Shown piece after piece: positions 9,076-17,902 of a stretch of 64,000 nt of DNA. A program made the position numbers and the translations under genes. Within the stretch, counting starts at the first letter, position 1, and the number at the start of each line of letters is the position of its first letter. The DNA comes from Gynuella sp. (GTDB lineage: Bacteria > Pseudomonadota > Gammaproteobacteria > Pseudomonadales > Natronospirillaceae), in the NCBI GenBank assembly GCA_028282465.1, contig JANQHX010000072.1:62001-126000 (forward strand), read 5' to 3'. The notes under the pieces were generated by a model that ran no database searches, was not told the origin of the DNA, and saw only the letters and a list, made by a program, of their open reading frames with translations.

Positions 9076-9135
9076 TGTATCACCTTGTATCAGGAAAAGT
9101 TTTTCAATTTTATCAAAGTGTATCCAGTTGTATCA
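9076..9135. promoter_or_regulatory. Tandem direct-repeat operator (TGTATCA x4), probable response-regulator site
   Basis: Four copies of TGTATC(A/C) start at 9076, 9086, 9119 and 9129. They form two pairs, each with an exact 10-bp start-to-start spacing, and the pairs are 43 bp apart. Read toward mipA the unit is TGATACA-NNN-TGATACA. Direct heptamers one helical turn apart are the classic binding site of OmpR/PhoB/RstA-type dimers. The site lies between mipA (start 9018) and the divergent protease gene (start 9211), so it could control both. Confidence 0.65.
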
Positions 9136-9210
9136 GGCGCGAGTTTGCAGATTCATCCAGCAAAGAATTTAATTAATGCGAACCAACACTGAATGGAAAA
9201 GGATCTCGTC

Positions 9211-10581
9211 ATGTTAGCTTCAATTCGCGCTTTAACTTCTTTACTTATTACTCTATTTGCCATTGCCGGTTGCCAATCAGACAGCGACTCAAAACCTGGC
9301 CCAGTAGCAGGCCTATGTACACCAGACAGCAAAAAGCAGGCCTTGTATGACTATGCATTAGAAAACTATTTATGGTGGGACGAAATACCAACCGACCTCA
9401 ACCTAGACCAGTTTGGCAACACTTCAGAACTGTTGGACTTTATCCGCCGTGAACCGGAAGACAGGTACAGCGCAGTGATTTCACTGGAATTGGCTGAGGA
9501 AATGCTGCTAGGTGAAGCCTTTGGCCTTGGCTTTAGCTGGGCTATCGATACAGATGCTAATTTGAAAATTGCCATGGTTTATCAAGGTAGCTCTGCATTT
9601 ATGGCCAACATGCAAAGGGGAGACACCATAGTTGCTATCAACGATATAGAAGCCAGCGAGATCATCGCAGGGGTTCGGGATGACATAGCAATTCCGGAAC
9701 GGTTTTTAAGTCAGGTGTTAGGTAGTGGAGCAACAGCCATCATTGATTGGATCGATTCTGAAGGCGCCAGCCATAGGGAAGCATTAGCCATAACTGATTA
9801 TCAGGTCAACTCAGTTCATGGTGCTAGCATCATCGAACACAACGAACAGCAATACGGCTATTTTTCCTATCAGAGTTTTATAATGGCGAATCAAGCTGAG
9901 ATAAACACCAATCTAGATATGATAGCGCAACAGGGGATAGACGAGATTATCGTGGATCTTCGTCACAATGGCGGTGGCGCTGTCAATCAGGCTATTTTAA
10001 TCGCAAATTACCTTGTTGCTGAGCAGGCCCATGGCCAACCCATCCACCAGACTGTATTAAATGACAACCCTAACCGTACCCGAGAGCAACCTGGCATTAC
10101 CTATTTCGATAGCGAAGAGTATTCAAGTGCCGTGGCCTTCAAAAAAGTTTCATTTTTAACCACAGCCCAATCTTGTTCGTCTAGTGAAACATTGATTTCA
10201 ATTTTGAGCCCTTACACTGAGGTTTCCATCATTGGAGGCCGTACCTGTGGTAAACCAACAGGTTTTCGGGCTGAACCAGCTTGTGACTTAGACACAGATT
10301 CTTCATTGCAAGAAGTATTTTTTGTGGCCAGTACAAGATCAGTGAATGGTATCGGCGAAACGGATTACTTTGATGGATTGGCCGCTACCTGTAAGGTGAT
10401 AGACGAAGATGTACTGCCTTGGGGCGACAAAGAAGATAGCCTAACTGCCGCGGCATTATATTATCTTGAAACTGGGACTTGCCCAGCACAACAAAATAAA
10501 CTGACGAAAAATAAAGTAGTCGATAACACAGCCGTTAGAATTATAACTTCAGGGCCATTGGATCAAGTGTCGGCATTTTAA
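9211..10581 (+). CDS. S41-family (C-terminal processing type) peptidase lipoprotein
   Basis: About 456 residues. The ATG at 9211 has AAGGA seven bases upstream and gives a lipoprotein signal MLASIRALTSLLITLFAIAGC. An upstream ATG at 9193 would put the ribosome site inside the gene. The protein has an N-terminal helical segment, a PDZ domain (GLGFSWAIDTDANLKIAMVYQGSSA), then the S41 fold with DLRHNGGGAVNQA, a candidate nucleophile serine in AQSCSSSETL and the lysine in GGRTCGKPTG. It would act as a membrane-anchored periplasmic serine protease. The substrate is unknown. It is divergent from mipA and shares the repeat-rich intergenic region. Confidence 0.82.
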   Translation: MLASIRALTSLLITLFAIAGCQSDSDSKPGPVAGLCTPDSKKQALYDYALENYLWWDEIPTDLNLDQFGNTSELLDFIRREPEDRYSAVISLELAEEMLLGEAFGLGFSWAIDTDANLKIAMVYQGSSAFMANMQRGDTIVAINDIEASEIIAGVRDDIAIPERFLSQVLGSGATAIIDWIDSEGASHREALAITDYQVNSVHGASIIEHNEQQYGYFSYQSFIMANQAEINTNLDMIAQQGIDEIIVDLRHNGGGAVNQAILIANYLVAEQAHGQPIHQTVLNDNPNRTREQPGITYFDSEEYSSAVAFKKVSFLTTAQSCSSSETLISILSPYTEVSIIGGRTCGKPTGFRAEPACDLDTDSSLQEVFFVASTRSVNGIGETDYFDGLAATCKVIDEDVLPWGDKEDSLTAAALYYLETGTCPAQQNKLTKNKVVDNTAVRIITSGPLDQVSAF

Positions 10582-10591
10582 AATGACGTAA

Positions 10592-10615
10592 GGGGCAGCT
10601 TAGCTTAACTGCCCC
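10592..10615. terminator. Weak bidirectional hairpin between convergent genes
   Basis: GGGGCAG and CTGCCCC form a seven-base G/C stem around a ten-base loop, straddling the stop codon of the DUF484 gene and following the protease stop at 10581. No clean T-run follows on either strand, so termination would be inefficient. Confidence 0.35.
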
Positions 10616-11292
10616 AACCTAACACCAATAACCTCTGCCAAATAACTTAAAAACAAAGTATCCATTGAGTTTCGGAAGTACCCTGTGTCTTGACTGCCTA
10701 AAGCTAGAACGCCTTGCCATTGAGTGGAATGAATTGAAGCGACGGCAACGGATTCAATGGTTAAAATATCTTTAAAAAGTATTTCTTTTGCTTCCATTGA
10801 TAGCTCACCACAAATACATTTTGCGGGTTGTGATAATTCTTTCAAAGTCAGGTTATTAAGTATTTTTTCTTCATTAAACGCTTTAATAAATTTTGAAGAG
10901 GTGAGGTTGTCTTTCAGGGATAGGCAGATATCGTCAACATTAAAATACTGAGTTAAATGAGAATGCAAAAAACCTACTAGCTCTTCAACATCTGTTGCCG
11001 CCATAACATGCAGCACTAAATTTCTGAGACGGGCAAATAGTTTATCGTTGTTGCGGGCATTTCCAATGAGATCACTTAGGCGTTGATCAAGTAGAGCGAC
11101 TTCTTCTCTCAGCAAGTCATTTTGCCTTTCTAAAAGTGACACGGCTTTCCCGGATACATGAGGGATTCGCATACTTTTAAGTAGTCTGTCTTTGCTGACA
11201 AAAAATTTCGGGTGATGCCTTAAGTAGGCTTCAACTTGCTTTTCAGTAATTTCACTTTCAGCACTAGAGCCGCTCGCTAATGCGTCATCCAT
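10600..11292 (-). CDS. DUF484 family protein
   Basis: About 230 residues. The start at 11292 (MDDALASGSSAESEITEKQ) overlaps the end of dapF by eight bases. A frame reaching 11328 has no ribosome site. The hallmark is VEAYLRHHPKFF followed by SLLERQNDLLREEVALLDQRL, a short coiled coil, then a GAF-like C-terminal domain ending SYLAEVIGVRLGQL. DUF484 genes usually follow dapF and precede xerC in gammaproteobacteria. Here no xerC follows, and the operon ends at a convergent protease. Function is not established; a GAF-like sensory or regulatory role is inferred. Confidence 0.85.
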   Translation of the reverse strand: MDDALASGSSAESEITEKQVEAYLRHHPKFFVSKDRLLKSMRIPHVSGKAVSLLERQNDLLREEVALLDQRLSDLIGNARNNDKLFARLRNLVLHVMAATDVEELVGFLHSHLTQYFNVDDICLSLKDNLTSSKFIKAFNEEKILNNLTLKELSQPAKCICGELSMEAKEILFKDILTIESVAVASIHSTQWQGVLALGSQDTGYFRNSMDTLFLSYLAEVIGVRLGQLS

Positions 11293-12157
11293 TATTCGAA
11301 TTTTCCGCTTGTCTGTCTTCGCTTTCAATATTTATCTGACCATCAAACACTACTGATGTTGGGCCAGTCATCATGACGTGACCTTCACCACTCCAGCTAA
11401 TTTCCAGTGTGCCACCGGACAAATGGAGTTTAACGCAGTCATCAAACATGCCATTCAGGCGTCCTGCAACCATAGCAGCACAGGCCCCTGTGCCACAAGC
11501 CAAGGTTTCACCAACGCCTCTCTCAAAAACACGCAATTTGCCCTCGGTTCGGCTTATGATTTGTAAAAAGCCAATATTCGCTCTCTCTGGAAAACTCGGG
11601 TGGCCTTCTAGTAGCGGGCCCAGGGTGTTAACCGGCGCGGTTTCAGTATCCTTAACCACCAAAACACCATGAGGATTACCCATGGAAATCGCGGAAAGTT
11701 CGACTGTTTCGTCACCCCCTTCCAATGGCACTTTATAGGTTACTTGTTGGGTGTCAGATAAAAAAGGAACTTGGTAAGGCTCCAATATTGGTGCTCCCAT
11801 ATCCACTGTGACTGTGTTGTCAGAATGAATTCTGAGCTCAATTTGGCCTTTCATAATAGATACTTTAATCAGATCTTTATGAGTTAGGCCTTTTTCTCGA
11901 ACAAAACGTGCGAAACAACGAGCGCCATTTCCACAGTGCTCTACTTCAGAACCGTCCGCATTAAATATACGGTATCCAAAATCCACATCCGGGTTTTTTG
12001 GTGGTTCAACTAACAGCAATTGATCAAACCCAATTCCGAAATTACGGTCTGACCAAAGCTGAATTTGTTCTGCGTTAAGATCCACATCTTGAGTAACCCC
12101 ATCTATAACCATGAAGTCGTTACCCAAGCCATGCATCTTGGTAAATGCAAGATTCAT
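11285..12157 (-). CDS. dapF: Diaminopimelate epimerase DapF
   Basis: 290 residues. It converts LL- to meso-diaminopimelate for lysine and peptidoglycan synthesis in the cytoplasm. Both catalytic cysteines are visible, in EHCGNGARCFARF and in ETLACGTGACAAMVAGR. The N-terminus MNLAFTKMHGLGNDFMVIDG is diagnostic. It is about 15 residues longer than E. coli DapF, the extra being a polar C-terminal tail that overlaps DUF484. Its ATG shares a base with the lysA stop (TAATG), so lysA and dapF are coupled. Confidence 0.96.
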   Translation of the reverse strand: MNLAFTKMHGLGNDFMVIDGVTQDVDLNAEQIQLWSDRNFGIGFDQLLLVEPPKNPDVDFGYRIFNADGSEVEHCGNGARCFARFVREKGLTHKDLIKVSIMKGQIELRIHSDNTVTVDMGAPILEPYQVPFLSDTQQVTYKVPLEGGDETVELSAISMGNPHGVLVVKDTETAPVNTLGPLLEGHPSFPERANIGFLQIISRTEGKLRVFERGVGETLACGTGACAAMVAGRLNGMFDDCVKLHLSGGTLEISWSGEGHVMMTGPTSVVFDGQINIESEDRQAENSNNG

Positions 12158-13407
12158 TAAAATTCCAAAACTGTTTCCAAGGCTATCTGATCGGCAAAAC
12201 TTTCACGCTTTCTCACTAAGTGCGTGGTTTCACCATCAACCAGAATTTCCGCTACTCTATTACGGGAATTATAGTTTGAGGCCATCACAAAACCATAGGC
12301 ACCAGAACTCATTACCGCGAGTAAGTCACCTTGTTTAATAGCTAAGCCTCTATTTTTGCCTAGAAAATCACCAGTTTCACAAACTGGTCCTACCACATCC
12401 CAATTCAATACTTCGGCATTGGGCTGCTCTGCAACTGTTTTAATCTCTTGCCATGCTTGATACAAAGAGGGGCGAATCAAGTCGTTCATGGCACCGTCTA
12501 CGATGGCAAAATTGTGATGATCATTCTGCTTTAGATATTCCACCTGGGTTAGGAATACCCCTGAATTAGCGGCAATGGATCGACCTGGCTCCATGACAAT
12601 TGAAAGCTGGCGCTGACCAATTCGTGCTTTTACTTCATCAAGATAGCTTTTTAACGACAAAGGCTCTTCATCTTTGTAGCGGACTCCGACGCCGCCGCCT
12701 AAATCCACATGCTCAACCTGAATACCTTTCTCAGCTAGCTTATCCACCAGCATGAGCACTCTGTCAAAGGCATCCAGGAAGGGTTGCACTTCAATGATTT
12801 GGGAACCGATATGGCAGTCGACCCCAACCACTTTGATGTGGGGCAAGCTGGCTGCCAATTCATAAACCTGTTCTGCGGCACTGATGTCGATACCAAACTT
12901 ATTTTCTTTCAAGCCAGTCGAAATATAAGGGTGGGTGCCGGCATCAACATCCGGGTTTACCCTAAGGGATACCGGAGCAACTTTACCCTGCTCACCCGCA
13001 ACTTCATTAAGCCTATTTAACTCAGCGACAGACTCAACATTGAAGCAATGAATACCTACTTCTAGGGCCCTCACCATTTCATGAGTTTGCTTTGCCACAC
13101 CTGAAAATACCACTTTAGAGGGATCACCACCGGCTGCAAGCACTCGTTCAAGTTCGCCGACAGAAACAATATCAAACCCTGCACCTTTGTTAGCAAGTAG
13201 GCTTAACACAGACAGGTTGGAGTTAGCCTTCATCGCGTAGCAAATGATTCCTGGATAATCACCTAATGCATCCAAATACGCTTGAAAACTTTCTTCAAAG
13301 GCAGTCTTAGAATAGACATAACAGGGCGTGCCGTACTGCTCAGCAATATCGGCTAAGGATACAGATTCAGCGCTCAGCACGCCTTCTCGATACTGGAAAT
13401 GATTCAT
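12157..13407 (-). CDS. lysA: Diaminopimelate decarboxylase LysA
   Basis: 416 residues. A PLP enzyme for the last step of lysine synthesis, taking meso-diaminopimelate to lysine. The Schiff-base lysine is in GIICYAMKANSNLSVL, HIGSQI and EPGRSIAANSG lie in the barrel, and CETGDFLGKNR in the C-terminal domain contributes the catalytic cysteine. Length is normal. It is preceded by lptM and overlaps dapF, the standard arrangement in this class. No lysine riboswitch was seen upstream. Confidence 0.96.
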   Translation of the reverse strand: MNHFQYREGVLSAESVSLADIAEQYGTPCYVYSKTAFEESFQAYLDALGDYPGIICYAMKANSNLSVLSLLANKGAGFDIVSVGELERVLAAGGDPSKVVFSGVAKQTHEMVRALEVGIHCFNVESVAELNRLNEVAGEQGKVAPVSLRVNPDVDAGTHPYISTGLKENKFGIDISAAEQVYELAASLPHIKVVGVDCHIGSQIIEVQPFLDAFDRVLMLVDKLAEKGIQVEHVDLGGGVGVRYKDEEPLSLKSYLDEVKARIGQRQLSIVMEPGRSIAANSGVFLTQVEYLKQNDHHNFAIVDGAMNDLIRPSLYQAWQEIKTVAEQPNAEVLNWDVVGPVCETGDFLGKNRGLAIKQGDLLAVMSSGAYGFVMASNYNSRNRVAEILVDGETTHLVRKRESFADQIALETVLEF

Positions 13408-13439
13408 TGAATTCTCTTTAACGACAAGATTAGAAGGAG

Positions 13440-13553
13440 CTACTGACTCACTTCTTCAGGAACTTCTGGAAGGAATAATGGGCCTTTTTGACCACAACCG
13501 ACTAACACAGTTGTTGTGAGAGAAAGGGCCAGTACCAGAATTATTTGCTTCAT
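13440..13553 (-). CDS. lptM: LptM small lipoprotein (YifL family)
   Basis: 37 residues: signal peptide MKQIILVLALSLTTTVLVGC followed by GQKGPLFLPE, the signature of the lysA-linked lipoprotein now called LptM, which assists maturation of the LptD/E LPS translocon in the outer membrane. The start at 13553 has AAGGGA upstream. A frame extending to 13655 is not needed. It ends 32 bases before lysA and heads the lptM-lysA-dapF-DUF484 operon. The frataxin gene cyaY often found divergently here is absent, and an HPt gene takes its place. Confidence 0.9.
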   Translation of the reverse strand: MKQIILVLALSLTTTVLVGCGQKGPLFLPEVPEEVSQ

Positions 13554-13810
13554 TAATATTCCCTTGAGGGATAAATAATTGATGGCCCAAATATTACACC
13601 AAAGCCAGTATTTAAAGCACCTGAATGGCAGCAACAAATAGTAAGTATTTACCAACTAATCGTCGGATCCCGCATGCAACCATCCGTTAGCACGTTCTAC
13701 TGTATGATCGTCGTCGGCAGCGCCCTTTGAGTCTAGCTCACAATTGTCTCTTGATAACGCTTATCCGAATTCGGGTTTATACTGAATTAATTGAAGCAAC
13801 GGACATCACA

Positions 13811-14383
13811 GTGGCAAGCTTTAACACTCAACATCTAGATTCAGAAATATTTAATGAATTTATCGAAGAATTCGATGAGCATCATAAATTAGTGAAAGAC
13901 GCCATTTCCCAGCTTAATGCTAACCCAGAGGACTATGAGAAAATTAATCAATTAGTTCGCAGCAGTCACACTGTGAAAGGTGATTTAGCCATGCAAGGAA
14001 TGTCTGACCTATCCGCTATTTTTAAAGGTTGTGAAATGGTGCTAAGGGAGGTGGATGATCGTACGTTTGCTTACTCCATAGACTTGGGGAAAATGCTTCT
14101 AGTCATTTTTATGTATGCCAAGGCTTTTTTAAAAAGATGCCAGATACAAAGTCAAATTCAGTACAATGAAAAACTCTGGGCAACCATTTCGCTGGAGTTA
14201 AATCAAGTTAAACGGGTTAGAGACCTTCAACGTCCGCAACACATTAATAGAGTAATCACTCTGCTAACCAAGAAGCCAACAAAACCCTCTGAGAAGACCA
14301 TGACTGAATCTCAAAGCCTACCTATTGTTAGAGAGAAAAAACTAAGTTGGTGGAAGGCGTTTCTGGAAAGATTTAAGAAATGA
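13811..14383 (+). CDS. HPt (histidine phosphotransfer) domain protein
   Basis: About 190 residues, using the GTG at 13811 (VASFNTQHLDSEIF). The frame is open further upstream to 13727, but that part looks unstructured. The motif RSSHTVKGDLAMQG holds the HxxKG core, with the phospho-accepting histidine near residue 53, in a helical bundle that opens with FNEFIEEFDEHHKLVKDAISQL. A basic C-terminal tail follows (RPQHINRVITLLTKKPTKPS, then SWWKAFLERFKK). It is convergent with, and seven bases from, a hybrid kinase whose own histidine is missing, so it is a natural candidate partner for that kinase's receiver domain. The start codon is uncertain. Confidence 0.75.
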   Translation: MASFNTQHLDSEIFNEFIEEFDEHHKLVKDAISQLNANPEDYEKINQLVRSSHTVKGDLAMQGMSDLSAIFKGCEMVLREVDDRTFAYSIDLGKMLLVIFMYAKAFLKRCQIQSQIQYNEKLWATISLELNQVKRVRDLQRPQHINRVITLLTKKPTKPSEKTMTESQSLPIVREKKLSWWKAFLERFKK

Positions 14384-14390
14384 GTTCGAA

Positions 14391-16502
14391 TTATAACAAA
14401 TCCATTATCAGACTGTGCAGGTCTTCAGCATCCAGGGGCTTGGTAATACAGGATGTCATTCCTGAGTGCATAACGGCCTCAATTTCGTCTTCATAGCGAC
14501 GAGTAGTCATGCCAATAATGGGCCCATCATAGTTCTCACCACGTAGTAACGCAGCGGTTTGATAGCCGTCTACATCCGGCATTTTACAATCCAGCAAAAT
14601 CAGATTGATAGTTCCACCACTCATAAACCATTCTGTAATGGCTTCGTCGCTGCTTTGGGCAGAAATTACCTGGCACCCCAAAGATTCTACGACTTCTTCA
14701 AATACCGTCAGATTCTTTCGGCTGTCGTCTATCAACAATACGGTTAATCCTAGAGGTTCTAGATCAATGCTCTTCTGCTCAGATTTTTGTTCAAGCTGAG
14801 ATACCGTGGTTTCGTTATCACCACTGGTTAAGGCCGATAACAAATCAAAAAAGTAAGATGGTGGTGAATGAGGCGGCAATTGAAATTCCCAGTACTCATC
14901 AGTTGATGGCATTTGAGAAATTAATATTCGATGTTTGCTGGCCACTTGAGATGGTTTGTCGCCAAAATAAAAGTCGCAGCCACTGTCTTCTACAACATTC
15001 ACACCCGCGAAAACTAGGTAAGACTCTATGGTTGTATTCCATATCTTTTCAGTGAAATTCACTATGGCGGTTGCAGACATATTCAAAGAAATATTGGCTC
15101 TTCCTTCCAATACCGAACAGGGTATTTCGATAAAAAACAAACTACCTCTACCCGGCACACTTTGAACACCAATATTTCCACCCATCAAATCTAGAATTTT
15201 CTTTGCTGCAGGTAATGAGTTTCCAAAATTTGCATTGCTAGAAAACACCTTATCTAGCATTCCTTCCTTTAACCCAGCTCCCGTATCTGCGATTGAGAAG
15301 CGAAGACAGTTTTGGTAATTCTCGTTTTTGCTTTGATGCATTTTTAAAACAATGCCACCTCTGTCTGTATAGTCGATGGCATTATTCAGCAAAATTCTAA
15401 GCACTGTTCCTAATCTTTTACTATCTCCCTCAATTTTTTGGGGCACTTCCGGGTCTATTGTTAAATAGTATTTTAATGCTTTAGCATTGATTTTTGGAGC
15501 TAGCATCTCCAATACTTGGGCCACTAGCAAAGATGGATTAAATGCCCTATTCCTAAGAATTAGGGAATTGCTTTCTAACTTGAGCCTGTCTTCGGAATCA
15601 TAAACTAATCCGCTTAATACTTTAGAAGCAAACTGAATATTTCGAATCCATTCGTTTTGAGCATCCTCTAATTGTGCATGCTGCAACAGCCTTAAATGAG
15701 TTTCAATTTCATTGAGTGGCGTTTGCATTTCAGCATTCAGCGTGGTTAAAAACTTGTTCTTTTGCTTATTGTTTTCAACGTGCATTCGATTAATGGATTC
15801 CAAAGACCTTTGATAGCTCAGCTGATCCGTTACATTCTGGCCTACGCCAATAACGAAGGGTATTGATTGCTCAAGGACTGGGTAAAAGCTCCAAGTAAAG
15901 AATTGGCTTTGCACTTTATGCGGATCGGTTTTTCTAGGGTTTCCGGTTTCAAAGCATTGCTCTAATTGATTGCGCCAGTTTTTTGGTAAGGCAGCTGCAT
16001 CTCCCATATTTGAAAACCCAAACTCCAACATTAAATCGTTGAAAGGTTCATTGCTATATTCAATGTTCCCATCCACATCTATTTGAATAAGTGGTAAGGG
16101 TATTAGCGAAGGAAAGGCAGCTAGTTTCCTGATATAAAATATTGATTGCTCAGAGTCTTCGAATTCTTCAAAGCAAACAACTTTCACAGTTTGGGTCTCC
16201 AATTCAATGACTAAGCATTTTGCCTCAAGCTCAATGAATTCACCGCCTTGCCCCAGCCAGTACTGCGGAATAGTTTCTCCCGGATGTTCTAATAAAAAGT
16301 CTATTTGGCTGGTTGGGTTTGACTCTTTAATACTTGACCCTGAACCGCTGAACAAGGCGTTTAAACTAGTATCAATTAATTGATCGGTAGTGTAACCAGT
16401 AATATTGGTTGCTTCTTCATTGGCAAAAATCAATTCATTGGAACCACTGAGAACCAAAATGCCTTGAGACCAATTTTGAAAGAGCTCGGAAAAATCGATC
16501 AT
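14391..16502 (-). CDS. Degenerate hybrid sensor kinase: PAS-PAS, dead HisKA/HATPase, intact receiver
   Basis: 703 residues with no membrane segment, so cytoplasmic. PAS-like modules lie at about 1-110 and 125-230. The HisKA-like region (about 245-310) reads TTLNAEMQTPLN where [10 protein letters not shown] is expected, so Ala257 replaces the phospho-accepting histidine. The ATPase domain keeps DTGAGLKEG and LMGGNIGVQS, but the G2 box is GNSLPAAKK instead of GxGLGL. The C-terminal receiver (about 590-703) is intact: LLIDDS, LLDCKMPD, MTTR and TKPLD. This predicts no autophosphorylation but a receiver able to accept phosphate. The ATG overlaps the stop of the HD-GYP-like gene (ATGA), so they are coexpressed. 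Confidence 0.85.
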   Translation of the reverse strand: MIDFSELFQNWSQGILVLSGSNELIFANEEATNITGYTTDQLIDTSLNALFSGSGSSIKESNPTSQIDFLLEHPGETIPQYWLGQGGEFIELEAKCLVIELETQTVKVVCFEEFEDSEQSIFYIRKLAAFPSLIPLPLIQIDVDGNIEYSNEPFNDLMLEFGFSNMGDAAALPKNWRNQLEQCFETGNPRKTDPHKVQSQFFTWSFYPVLEQSIPFVIGVGQNVTDQLSYQRSLESINRMHVENNKQKNKFLTTLNAEMQTPLNEIETHLRLLQHAQLEDAQNEWIRNIQFASKVLSGLVYDSEDRLKLESNSLILRNRAFNPSLLVAQVLEMLAPKINAKALKYYLTIDPEVPQKIEGDSKRLGTVLRILLNNAIDYTDRGGIVLKMHQSKNENYQNCLRFSIADTGAGLKEGMLDKVFSSNANFGNSLPAAKKILDLMGGNIGVQSVPGRGSLFFIEIPCSVLEGRANISLNMSATAIVNFTEKIWNTTIESYLVFAGVNVVEDSGCDFYFGDKPSQVASKHRILISQMPSTDEYWEFQLPPHSPPSYFFDLLSALTSGDNETTVSQLEQKSEQKSIDLEPLGLTVLLIDDSRKNLTVFEEVVESLGCQVISAQSSDEAITEWFMSGGTINLILLDCKMPDVDGYQTAALLRGENYDGPIIGMTTRRYEDEIEAVMHSGMTSCITKPLDAEDLHSLIMDLL

Positions 16503-17704
16503 TCGGAATCCAAGTGCAACAAATTAAACGGATCCAAATTACCAATTGCTGGGTTAACAGGTTCTGATACGGATAAGCCCTCAGATTCCGGTAGAATTTT
16601 CTTTGGCATATTTAAATTTTTACCTTGACTGTCATACCATATTCGAATCATTGGCTGAGTGGGTTTAGCTTTATTACTATCTACAACAACCCCAAGGCTG
16701 TTATCTGACAATCTGACTGCACTGCCAATAGGGTATATACCGATATATTTGATAAAGCTAGTCACCAACTCCATCTGAAAATACCCTTGTCGGCCTTTCT
16801 CCAATAAGCCACGAATAGCCAATGCCGGAATTTTCGCTTGCTGCTCTCCTATTCCATGAATGGATGCATCGTAATAATTTGCGATCGCTAGAATTTGAGC
16901 GACGCCCTTTTCTGTTGCAACATCAAAACTTTCTTGACTGGAAAAAACAGAGTGATGAGGAATAATAATTCTGAGCACTGCCAGGTTTATGCCTGGTGAA
17001 TTTTTTAAAATGTTAATAATAATTGGAATGTGTTGGTTAGCGAGATCCCGTTCTTTTTCTGTGTAGCTCTTACCTTTTAAAAATAAATTCAATGGCAGTT
17101 TATTCCAACCACATTCATGCAGCAAACCAGCAGTGGCCAATGCGACTATTAATTCATCTGGTAGTTTAAGTTGATCCGCCAATCCAATGGCCATAGACAT
17201 GACGCTGAAGCTATGGGCCTGAATGTGTTTGTTACGACGCTGAGCCTGCAGAAGTGCCAATAATGATTGATTGTTGTGGTCTATTAATTTGATAGAGTCT
17301 TTAATAATGGGTGCAAAAGCTTCTTGCTTTACTGCCCCATCATTAAGAATGTCGTCTGCAATGGTATCCAACACCTGAGTTACTTGACCCTGCAATTTCT
17401 TAGCTGCTTGGTACCGCTCTTTAAATAGGTTGGTTTCTTTAGTGACAACCTCTTCAACCTGGTTACCGCTATCTAGAATCGCTTCTTGGGTTTCAACCTC
17501 TGCATCTTTTTTATCGTCTATATCACTTTTTTCAGTATTGATGGTTACCAGTTTGACACCTGCTTTTTTTAACAGAGCAATTTCTTTTTTATTTTGCAAC
17601 TTTCTCTTTGTCCGCATGAACGGGCTATTGATATATGAAATATCCAATTCTTCGATAAACATGCCGACACAAAGCTGATCAATGGGAACCTTTTGCTGAG
17701 TCAT
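16499..17704 (-). CDS. Degenerate HD-GYP domain protein (DUF3391 + HD-GYP-like)
   Basis: 401 residues. The N-terminus (KVPIDQLCVGMFIEELDISYI) is the DUF3391 module found in front of HD-GYP phosphodiesterases. The HD region runs from about 155 to 335 and keeps AHSFSVM and ANYYDAS. The catalytic HD pair, normally in LLHDIGK, reads LLHECGWNKLP (His196-Glu197). The normal HHE-DGxGYP stretch is HHSVFSSQESFD, with no GYP. Cyclic-di-GMP hydrolysis is therefore unlikely. It may be a binding or scaffold protein. It is translated together with the degenerate kinase downstream. About 65 residues of charged linker separate the two domains. Confidence 0.82.
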   Translation of the reverse strand: MTQQKVPIDQLCVGMFIEELDISYINSPFMRTKRKLQNKKEIALLKKAGVKLVTINTEKSDIDDKKDAEVETQEAILDSGNQVEEVVTKETNLFKERYQAAKKLQGQVTQVLDTIADDILNDGAVKQEAFAPIIKDSIKLIDHNNQSLLALLQAQRRNKHIQAHSFSVMSMAIGLADQLKLPDELIVALATAGLLHECGWNKLPLNLFLKGKSYTEKERDLANQHIPIIINILKNSPGINLAVLRIIIPHHSVFSSQESFDVATEKGVAQILAIANYYDASIHGIGEQQAKIPALAIRGLLEKGRQGYFQMELVTSFIKYIGIYPIGSAVRLSDNSLGVVVDSNKAKPTQPMIRIWYDSQGKNLNMPKKILPESEGLSVSEPVNPAIGNLDPFNLLHLDSE

Positions 17705-17902
17705 AAAAAAGTCTTAGAAATTCTCTGTTCTCATCAGTATAGAAGAGGTTTCAAAGCTGCCATGACAACTGCTTTGCGCAAGTGTAAAGGTTTGAAATTG
17801 ATTAAAAATTATGCCATCAGGAAAGACCGCAAGATTTGAAAATTTTTCTGCCTCTGCTTTGGATAGCATGAGCCTCAAGTAATTAGAAACTAGGGTTTTA
17901 CA

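Noticed and set aside
12784..13020. Plus-strand 78-codon frame within lysA
   Set aside because: Complement of a certain gene, no start context, no homology features.
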